In this document: in pieces, positions 56,524-64,000 of the stretch
Numbering within the stretch: position 1 is the first letter of the stretch
Layout of the letters: each line of letters begins with the position of its first letter
Program-made: the position numbers and the translations under genes
NCBI GenBank assembly: GCA_963576475.1
Contig: OY754978.1
Location: 17,280,918-17,344,917, forward strand
Length of the DNA stretch: 64,000 nucleotides
Direction: 5' to 3'
Source: Molanna angustata
Taxonomy: Eukaryota; Arthropoda; Insecta; Trichoptera; Molannidae
The notes under the pieces: model-generated
The model's database searches: none
What the model saw: the letters and a program-made list of their open reading frames with translations, nothing else
What the model was told of the DNA's origin: nothing

Positions 56524-57792
56524 TAATAATAATAATAATAAGGACAATTTATAAAGCGCCGTTTAGTGACAACCGTGGTCACCTCAAGGGCGCTTTCAGT
56601 TTGCAAAAAATAATTTAAAATTAGTCCTATAGCTAACACATTGAAAATGGTGAAACATAAAACTTAAAAAAATACAATCAGTTAAAATTAAGTTAAAATT
56701 AGTCCTATAGCTAACACATTGAAAATGGTGAAATATAAAACTTAAAAAAATACCTAGAAATCACAAATTAATCTTGTTACATAATCCAGATGAAATTAAT
56801 TATAAAAAATAGTCGATTCAAAGTAAACTGGCATAATATTTAGTACACATAATATTATTGAACGGATGAAGGACAATCTGGATACGACTTGCGGAAAAGA
56901 TGAGTTTTTAATTTCTTCTTGAATTCATTGATATTTTCGGCACATCTTATATCCATTGGAAGATTGTTCCATGACTTTGGTCCAGAAACGCCAAAAGATC
57001 GATATAGGTATTTTGGCTTATTTGTGAGATTGGTTTCTACTAGTTTTTTATTGGATTGGGTCATTGATCTTAGCGTACTTTGTTTATTGTTAAGTGAAAA
57101 TGGAACACAAAGTTCCGATATATATTCCGGGGCCATGCTATTGAGTGCTTTAAAGACAAGGAGACATGTTTTAAATTCTATACGTTCTGGGCTCTTCAGC
57201 CAATGAAGTTTGTGAAGTGTTGGTGAGATATGCGAGAAACGATCAATCTGGTAAATATAACGGGCTGCTGCATTGAGGATGAGTTGTATTCTATGGATTT
57301 GGTATTGCGGTAAGTGTGCTAATATGGCGTTACAATAATCTACACGGGAAACTATTAAAGAATTTATTAGGACCTTAGCAGCATTTGTCGAGAGACACCT
57401 TCGAATAGGTCTAAGTTGTCTGAGAAAGTAACAACTTTGTCTGACTATGGAAGAAATGTGTTTATCCATAGAGAGTGCACTGTCGATATGTATACCAAGA
57501 AATTTTACGCAGTTAGAAGGAGTAATTTCGACATTTTGAATTAAAATGGGGTCATTATTTATGTATTGTTGCCTGCGAGGTGAGGCAAGCCAAAGGAACT
57601 CAGTTTTTGTTGGGTTCAGTTTTAGCTTGTTCTTACACATCCAGGTGGATATCTGATTTATGCATGTGGATACCTCGTGTGTTAAATGATATTTAAATTC
57701 AGGTGAACAGGACTTGAACAGTATGCGGTCATCTGCATAGGCATGTGTGTTGAAACCAAGATTTTGAACAAGATTTTCCAACTGATTGGTAT
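56524..57792 (-). mobile_element. 5'-truncated CR1-like LINE inserted in the gypsy protease
   Basis: TGATAA borders both sides (56518-56523, 57793-57798), although the left copy merges with the (TAA)n tail. Minus order: RT C-terminal region, 3' UTR of ~250 bp, a stem-loop (56556-56593) and a (TTA)n tail (56521-56540). A ~50-bp piece near 56640-56690 (TAGTCCTATAGCTAACACAT) is repeated at 56699-56750. Confidence 0.8.
56855..57781 (-). pseudogene. LINE RT C-terminal region
   Basis: Begins NTHAYADDRILFKSCSPEF: the RT catalytic motif is present as YADD. Then WMCKNKLKLNPTKTEFLWLA, VKFLGIHIDSALSMDKHI, LINSLIVSRVDYCNAILAHL, LILNAAARYIY, LHWLKSPERIEFKTCLLVFK and GPKSWNNLPMDIR. Typical of CR1/L2/Rex-like LINEs. 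The frame is open from the truncation to its natural stop, so this is a fairly young insertion. Confidence 0.8.
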
Positions 57793-58237
57793 TGATAAGA
57801 CGGAAATGTCGGCACCCGTGTCTACCAAGAATTGTGTTCGACTTTCTCTGTCTGTATCACATAGGCGAGACGTGCTTTCGACGCCGACTGTCTCGATCGT
57901 CGGCGCCTGCTTTAGTTTTCCGACATATATGTGCAACCTTCCTTCATCGTTTTGCTGCGGTTCCGAATTTGGTATGATACCAGCATTTGTAGGAAGGATT
58001 TTCGTTTTGTGTTGACGTACTTCTTTCTCTGTAGGAGATTCTTTTATCGTGTGGGCGCGACCGTGAACGTGAGCGTTGTCGCCACTGCGGTCTGCTCCTG
58101 TTGGCTTGTTCACTCCTGAGCGCTGCTACTTCCACCTGTAGGCGCTGTAATGAGCGGACCATCTCGTCCATCAAGGGTTGTTGAGAGGTGGACACCATTG
58201 TTTCGGAAGCGTAAGAGTCTGAATCGTTGTAGGACAT
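57793..58237 (-). pseudogene. Gypsy gag remnant and protease active-site half
   Basis: A start at 58237 (MSYNDSDSYASE) opens ~97 codons with an arginine/serine-rich stretch (SRPQWRQRSRSRSRP) and KCWYHTKFGTAAKR, the CHCC-type gag motif. The capsid region expected between them is missing, so gag is internally deleted. After a frameshift near 57945 the protease follows with FLVDTGADISVL (catalytic DTG). The LINE breaks the protease just after this motif. Confidence 0.7.
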
Positions 58238-58349
58238 TTTAAAAAAACGAAAGAATAAATCACATTGTATATGAATGTCCGAATTGTTAATCACTTGGAG
58301 AAAAAAATGTCGACACAGTAAAAAAATCAAAGTTACTTTTCACAAAATG

Positions 58350-58716
58350 TTGTTTGGGAAAACTTGGTGGCGAAGTTTCACATGCGAATGAAAGTCAGCA
58401 AAAAACTTGAGTTCTCAGAAACACATTGTTATCTCTTTGGACAACAGTCAGCAATTTGATCGCGGCACCTGTTTATGTTTTGTCCGTGGGAGCGGAGAAA
58501 TGAAACACGAAACGCTACCCACGTAGGCAAAAATCACGTCGGTTGTCTTCACTTTAGGTATTTAACCTACTTGATGTGATTGATCAAATGAAAAGCGTGA
58601 TCTGGTTGAAGTTGTTTATTTGACGGTGCCGCGAGAGAACTGGCGAGCGTGCGGCATGGTGGGGATATTTATAATGTTGGCAAACCGGAGGGGTTTGCCG
58701 CTTCGTATCCCCAACA
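58350..58716 (-). repeat. 5' LTR of the gypsy element (inner edge uncertain)
   Basis: Starts at 58716 on minus: TGTTGGGGATACGAAGCGGC, AAACCCCTCCGG, TTTGCCAACATTATAAATAT (a TATA-like stretch). The inner edge near 58350 is a guess; no full second LTR exists to compare. Confidence 0.5.
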
Positions 58717-58720
58717 GTAT

Positions 58721-58846
58721 GATAGATTAATCTTCGCATTACGTAAATTTAAAGTGGAGAAAAATCTGTGAAAATAGTAATATAACATTGGTGGCTTTAA
58801 CACTTCACGATACGGGAATATACAATTAGATACTTCTTCTTCTTCT
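58721..58846. other. LINE 3' flank and (GAA)n tail
   Basis: AT-rich sequence. TTCTTCTTCTTCTTCATCTT at 58833-58852 is the (GAA)n tail (minus) of the LINE remnant next to it. Confidence 0.4.
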
Positions 58847-59240
58847 TCATCTTGGTGTAGACCGAGGGTCTGTTGGTACAGGATGGTCCTCCTGAGATGC
58901 TGAGTTCCAGCTATCTCTCCATCGTTTCGGGGGTCTTCCTGGTTGACGCTGTCCATCTGGTACCTGGTGTAGAGCTATGTGTGGAATTCTCTTTTGGTTT
59001 ATCCTCTGCACATGCTGGTACCAGTATCGTCGACGCTGTCTCCCCCATCTGACCACATCTTGGACCTCACATAATTCATTGATTGCCGTGTTTCTAATAC
59101 GATCACGCGAGGTCCTTCCAGCAATGGCGCGTAGAGTTCTCATTTCTGCAGTCCTCAGCATGATCTTGGTCTTGACAATGTCTGCTCTTGCCTCTATGCC
59201 ATATGTGAGGTTCGCATGTCTTTGTTCCTCCATATAAATG
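58847..59240 (-). pseudogene. LINE C-terminal remnant with (GAA)n tail
   Basis: Minus frame: LTYGIEARADIVKTKIMLRT, AEMRTLRAIAGRTSRDRIRN, ELCEVQDVVRWGRQRRRYW, HVQRINQKRIPHIALH and GRPPKRWRDSW. This is a common C-terminus of insect RTE-like LINE proteins. It stays open for about 128 codons. Confidence 0.75.
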
Positions 59241-59925
59241 ATAAGATACGTGCAAGATATTAATCATTAGAAAGAATTAGATACGTGGAAGTTACATAAA
59301 TTATTATCAATAGTTTTGTGAGTCGAAGTGTGGGATTTTATCTCGGTCGTTGTATTGTCCTGCAGAGTGGCACTTTGAAGAATTACGTATAGGTACATAA
59401 GTTGGTAGAGCGAGGGTAATGAAGTGAAAAATGCCTCAGTTTATCATTCTCTACTGTGACTGCGGAAACAAATGGTGCAACATTTGAAAAAAATAACCGG
59501 TTCCGTGCTAAGGATTCTCAAATAATAATAATAATACCTAATATCAAATCTTTTATTTCAAGAAAGTAAAGTTTTCGTGCTGTGGGAAAAACAAAATCTT
59601 CTTTATCCATTATTGCTGTCCAGTAATGAACATAGGCCTCCTATCTTTAAATTAATCTATCTTGAACTATCAGCTTCCGTGTTTATTTTATTTTATTATA
59701 TTTTTTATTGTGTATTGTGACAGTTAAATTAATTTATTTTACTGACATACATAATATGACATATGAACCAATTAAGTTTACTTATATTATCATTAATATA
59801 CTAACAAAAAAAAGTGGTTTTGAGTCAGCGAGTAGGATAGAAATGTAGGAAAAAGGGGAACACACGAACACCAACCAACCGCGGAGCAGCAACCTAGAAA
59901 TTGAGCATCGAAATTCGTTTAAGGA
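59241..59925. other. Unassigned; RTE-type 3' phrase at 59620
   Basis: CCAGTAATGAACATAGGCCT at 59620-59640 resembles the end phrase of RTE LINEs/SINEs (compare GGCCTATGTCCATTACAGG at 34665, reversed). Otherwise no supported feature. Confidence 0.4.
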
Positions 59926-59929
59926 GTTT

Positions 59930-60200
59930 ATTTATTTATTAATTATTAACAATACAATGAGGAAGTTACATATACAATTACATACTCGAGCTAGAAGTTA
60001 AGTGAGTGTGTACATATGTGTGTGTGTGTGTGTGTGTGTGTGAGGGTGTGTGTGTATGTGTGTGTGTGTGTGAGGGTGTGTGTGTATGTGTGTGTGTGTG
60101 TGTGTATGTGTGTTATTTATTGATAAGTATTGTAATTGCTAGGGTACGATGAACACCTCACTAGGAAGTCCTGTGCCAAGGTGTTAATTTGAGCAGTTGT
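59930..60200 (-). mobile_element. LINE 3' end with GT tract and 3' hairpin
   Basis: On the minus strand the hairpin CACCT...AGGA-CT-TCCT...AGGTG (plus 60154-60185) precedes a CA tract and a tail AATTAATAAATAAATAAACT. Same design as at 33295-33335. Confidence 0.55.
60018..60115. repeat. (GT)n microsatellite
   Basis: About 95 bp of GT repeats with GAGG and TATG interruptions repeated in a regular way (GTGAGGGTGTGTGTGTATG twice). Confidence 0.85.
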
Positions 60201-60795
60201 GTGACATAGTACATTATGTATGGAGTTCTTGAATTAAATTATACATAAAAAAAATTATTCAGAAAAAAATGTGAAATTAATTATATTTGATTGGGTGTTA
60301 TTATGTAATTAATTTAATCTGAACCGGTGTTATGTATCCATGTTGTTATGTGTTTTTTGTATTTTTGTGACGATGTGTTTGGGGTTATTGAAGAGGTCTA
60401 TTTCATTGAAGAATGCGTTGTAGTTACTACACGTTCTATACCTATATGTAGGAGTTCTGAGCATAATTTGTAGGTTCTATAATATTGGGTGTCGTCCTAG
60501 TAAGCCTATTTGGTGCATGAAAGTTTAATTTGGATAATAACTCACTAGAATCCGTTATACAGTTCACCAACTTGTATGAGTCGTGCCAGCTACGGTTCGC
60601 CGGTACAGTTTAATTCGCTCATCTCTTGATGTCGTCTTGCCGGCAGGGCTAAGATCAAAAATAAATTATACAATAAAAAAAACATTGTTAAGTTATAGTT
60701 GTGCTGATGATATTGACATAATTTAATTGTTTCTGTACGCACATGTGTTTTTTTGGAACTAATATTTTGAAAGAGTATCAAAATTAAAGACTGGT
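60201..60795. other. No recognised feature
   Basis: AT-rich sequence. A GC-richer piece at 60570-60650 (CGTGCCAGCTACGGTTCGCC) may be part of an old repeat. Confidence 0.3.
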
Positions 60796-60799
60796 AGAA

Positions 60800-61465
60800 A
60801 AACATTGTATGTCAATGAGAGTTGGATATAGTAGTCATGCGCAGCCATTCGAAAATTTGGTTATTCTTGCAAAATTGTTCGGCGCTAACACCTCTTCAAT
60901 TAACAAACTCAAACATTTACAAAAAAAGATATTTTTTAAATTAGTCGTATTTTCTTTTTTATGTCGGCGTTGTTTTGAAAACTGTCGTTTATTACTTTTA
61001 TTATTTTTTTTTAACCTAGTGGGTATCCATGTTCCAGGTAGAATGGTGCGCCGATCTGAACTTTTACATGTTCCGGCATGTATGTAGAACAAATATCAGA
61101 AAGAATGCTACAATTCCACGCGTATGTGATTCTCAGCCAGGGTGGACATCTTCAATGTGAAATATGATAAGTTTCGTCGTGAGATATTGAAGGTGATACG
61201 CTCCTAATTTTCCTCCCTCGTACCCTCCTATCCATCCCAAACAAATTGTATATGTGCATGTGTGTGTGTGTGTGTGTGTGTGTCTGTGTGTGTGTGCATA
61301 TGTATGCGTGTGTGTGTGTGTGTGTGTGCGTGTAACATGAGTTGTTTACAGTAATTTCTTGTTATTGATGGAAAGCTTGTTATTGGCTCTGAATTCTATG
61401 TAAAAAATTTGTATTATAAAAAATGTAAATGAGCTGTTGGCTTCCCAAATAAATAAATAAATAAT
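60800..61465 (+). pseudogene. Degraded LINE 3' part
   Basis: Frames give SSINKLKHLQKK, then HVPGRMVRRSELLHVPACM, a worn form of the FRVP.R..R...LFHVP..RTN block near the LINE ORF2 end. The 3' end is GAGCTGTTGGCTTCCCAAAT with AAATAAATAAATAA at 61450-61465. A GT tract (61258-61330) lies in the 3' UTR. Confidence 0.55.
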
Positions 61466-61479
61466 ACATAAAATAATAC

Positions 61480-61560
61480 CTACAATATAACAAAACTTAA
61501 ATATTAAAATTGAATTAATTACCCTACTAGGCGAAGTCTGCTCTGAGGTTATACAAACAA
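61480..61560 (-). mobile_element. LINE 3' end fragment
   Basis: On minus: CCTCAGAGCAGACTTCGCCT AGTAGGG has the same plan as the hairpins at 33295 and 60154, followed by AT-rich sequence. The two LINE ends (this and 61465) face each other. Confidence 0.35.
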
Positions 61561-61925
61561 AAAGTACGCAATATATTTATGCTTAAAAGTACCTATAAAA
61601 ATCATAACAAAAAAACAAGTGTATTTGTGAGGGTGAGGGTATGTTCTCATGTGTAAAAGGATGATGCGGGGATATATGTAATTAAGGATATATGAGGGCG
61701 TAAGAAAATATCTCTTTCTGAGTGAAAATATTATCTTAGAACAAGATATAAATATCTACTAAATTTACTTGAAATTTCTCATTGTTTTGAAAAAAACTAC
61801 AAAATGATTATTTATTTGGTATTGAAACTTCTTTGTATACAAGTTAAATTTTATTGAAAATTATTAAGCGTATCGTATTTAATGTTTGCCTATAAATATT
61901 TATCGTTAAAAAATATTCCTACCTA

Positions 61926-62235
61926 TAGAAACGAGTGGGTTGTAGCCAACATAAAACTCTCTACGAGTAAATCTCTAATGGATTTTAATTTCATTACAAT
62001 TAGATTCTAAAACAAATATAAGATTAAGAGAGAACAAAAGATTTCACAATAAACCATACACACAAAAACATTGTCACGAAACTCATAATAAGCACTTTCT
62101 ACATGATACCTGTTGCGGAACTATGTAAAAAAATTACATTACTAATGAGCATATATGAGACAGTGTATCAATGTTGATGAGGCGATGTATATGTTTGGTT
62201 CTCACTGCCTACCCCTTGAAGAAGATAGAATGGGA
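61926..62235 (+). repeat. Dispersed repeat, family D (most complete copy)
   Basis: AAACGAGTGGGTTGTAGCCA, AACATTGTCACGAAACTCAT, AATAAGCACTTTCTACATGA, GAGACAGTGTATCAATGTTG and TTTGGTTCTCACTGCCTACC run in the same order as 3790-3455 (reversed). Non-coding. Confidence 0.55.
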
Positions 62236-63195
62236 TTGTAAAAAATACACTTGTCTATAGAGACACATACAATGTCAATATGAAATTGGTCACTCAATTT
62301 CCCCATACAGAAGCTATTTTACTTGTGTTACATTGTTCAAACAAATATGAAATTAATTTCACATTGATATAGCAGACCAAAGTTTTTTTTCTTTAAATTT
62401 TGACAATACTTGAATGCATTTTTTGAAGAGTATATTTTTAGTTTATCAAAAGTGCACTCTCTACATGATACTCTTTGAGATATCTATGTAAAAAAATATG
62501 TGAAAAATTGTGAAATCATGAGTCTTCACGACTAGTGTAGAGAGTAAAAATTTACTTATATTATTGTATCAAGAACAGGTAGATACCTATACCTACTTTA
62601 ATACAAACTAACTTAACAAGTCCCCGGATTCTAGCATCTCAACTAAGGCACCTACATTTTTCAAAATTGAGAAAAATTCCAAGAAAAGTAAATCCCCCAT
62701 GCTTCATCTTCGCTTCCAGGTGTTACCAGATACGTAGGATGCCTACCTACAACTATATCTACTTCCACCCCTCAAATGTGCTACCATATTTCACCAGCAG
62801 CGCAAGAACCCTATCTGATTTCCCTATGGAGATGTCCAAACAGATGAAGATGATCAACATATTATTATTCAGAGGCACATTACAAAGTTCATATCCATGT
62901 GAGAAATTCGCAATAATCATAACACACACACACATACACTACACACATGTGGTGGTATCGTTATATCTTATCACTCCACTTTAATGGTACCACATTTCGT
63001 CTGTAGTTTAGGCGTACCACAAGGGCTGGACTCAGTGGCCATTTGCCAAAATTCAATTCTCCTCCGTAATGATCGTCTCACGCCGACGTTGGCTGAAAGT
63101 AACAACTGTGATAAGTTCAAAAACTCAATATAAGTTTATCATTGAATCGCACACATTTTATTTAATCAAAATCAAGATTAGTTTTGATAAACTCG
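62236..63195. other. No recognised feature
   Basis: AT-rich sequence, with ACACACACACACATACACTA at 62922-62945. A 105-codon open frame at 62667 shows no motif that I know. Confidence 0.35.
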
Positions 63196-63199
63196 CAGT

Positions 63200-63320
63200 C
63201 ATAGATTGAAGGAAGATTGAGATGACAGGTCGACATAAGAAGAGATGCAATTTTCTAACTGCATCGAAAGAAAGACGTAGTCGAGACAGTAGTTGAAGGA
63301 GGTCATGGCTCAAAAATGAT
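63200..63320 (+). pseudogene. Worn LINE C-terminal remnant
   Basis: AGATTGAGATGACAGGTCGA, ATAAGAAGAGATGCAATTTT, GAAAGAAAGACGTAGTCGAG and AGTTGAAGGAGGTCATGGCT follow the layout of the RTE-like end at 37010-37140. Frames are broken. Confidence 0.4.
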
Positions 63321-64000
63321 AAAGAATAAGAGAATTTAAAAGAATGCATAATTATTTAATACATACTACAACTGATAGTGCCTATCTACTAATGTTTCGA
63401 AAAGTGTCCAAAAATAATAGATTATATACGTTAATGTTTCTGATGGTTGAGTGTCTGCATGGCATGAACCCATCAAACGATATACCTATAGGTAGGAGAG
63501 AGATCAGGCAAACTTCGAAATATATAAAAAATAGGGATCTAACTTAGCATGTTGAACGGACCTCTAAAGATATTCCTAAATAAGAAGCAATATGTACAAT
63601 GTACATAATCGCAATATGGTTGCAGTTTCAAACGATATCCACGGCATACGAATTTCAAACCACGGTATGACAGACAATCCCGATTTTTTTTAAGAAAGTT
63701 TTTATTACTGTATATGGCCCTTAAAAGTATATATTTAAGTAAAATAACAAATATACTGTTAAAATATACACAGCAGCTTCTGTTAACGACAGGTTTGAGT
63801 ACTTCTCAAATACGCCGATATTATTGGTAATCGATATTCTTTGTATAATGTCGTTAAGTGTACAACGAACTATTTTGTTTCATGTCACGTTTGGTGCAAA
63901 AAAAATATAATAAAATAGAAACTGCCCCAGAAAATCTCTGGATAGATCAGGTCATTGATTTTACTTGTGTATAAAATAACGCCAGAAGAATTGGTATTAC
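63321..64000. other. No recognised feature
   Basis: AT-rich sequence to the window edge. No supported gene. Confidence 0.35.

Larger units (their letters stand above)
53993..58716 (-). mobile_element. Ty3/gypsy retrotransposon remnant with LTR starts at both ends
   Basis: GTAT flanks both sides (53989-53992, 58717-58720). Both outer ends carry the same 26 bases, TGTTGGGGATACGAAGCGGC plus AAACCC, pointing inward in opposite directions. In minus order: LTR, short gag remnant, protease (split by a LINE), RT, RNase H, integrase cut off after the core. The left LTR piece is only ~60 bp and inverted. Several frameshifts. It resembles the group of insect gypsy elements with a CWYH.KFG motif in gag. 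Confidence 0.8.

Noticed and set aside
59930..60115. GT tract as another family A copy
   Set aside because: The flanks do not match family A; it belongs to a LINE 3' end.
62667..62984. 105-codon plus-strand open frame
   Set aside because: No recognisable motif, no supporting start or splice context, and no second copy to compare.

Overview
This 64 kb window looks like gene-poor, AT-rich nuclear DNA from an insect, most likely a moth or butterfly. The evidence is the frequent GTAGGTACCTAC-type words, LINE ends with (GAA)n or AAATAAATAAAT tails, GGCAATAAGACCGCC-type 3' ends, and a dispersed repeat carrying CTTACGGGGTATGCAGAG. The order Lepidoptera is an inference from these repeat habits. I found no exon of a conserved host gene, no rRNA, no convincing functional tRNA and no bacterial-style operon. 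Nearly every coding stretch I can explain comes from a transposable element.

Layout. 0-4.3 kb: LINE remnants and small repeats. 4.3-11.2 kb: one copy of a dispersed repeat ('family A') split by an almost intact LINE (minus strand, ORF1 fragment plus ORF2 with one stop codon) and by a solo LTR. 11.5-17.7 kb: LINE 3' ends, a second solo LTR, and a degenerate tandem array (15.1-16.4 kb). 18.2-23.5 kb and 24.7-28.6 kb: two LTR retrotransposons with paired LTRs and target-site duplications but no gag or pol. The second sits in one arm of a long foldback element. 29-38.7 kb: LINE C-terminal remnants, a 69-bp minisatellite that belongs to a retroposon, a tRNA-headed SINE, a deleted Harbinger element and a palindromic mariner-type MITE. 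38.7-41.2 kb: a SINE and a second family A copy holding a 5'-inverted (twin-primed) LINE with an 11-bp duplication. 42-53.9 kb: a transposase remnant with an internal triplication, several LINE remnants, two more family A copies, a TTAA MITE and a SINE. 54.0-58.7 kb: a Ty3/gypsy element (gag remnant, protease, RT, RNase H, integrase) that has a LTR start in inverted orientation at both ends, is flanked by GTAT, and is split in its protease by a LINE. 58.8-64 kb: LINE remnants and 3' ends, repeats, and unassigned sequence.

The elements interact mainly by nesting: family A, then LINE or solo LTR; foldback, then LTR element; gypsy, then LINE. Four LTR units that begin TGTGG (two with paired LTRs, two solo) look like one nonautonomous group using a TGGTGACC-type primer site. 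Several LINE lineages share 3' stem-loops whose stems covary. I see no cellular pathway. The best candidates for something undescribed are the structured, protein-free LTR elements and the perfect hairpins at LINE 5' junctions. All comparisons were made by eye within this window.
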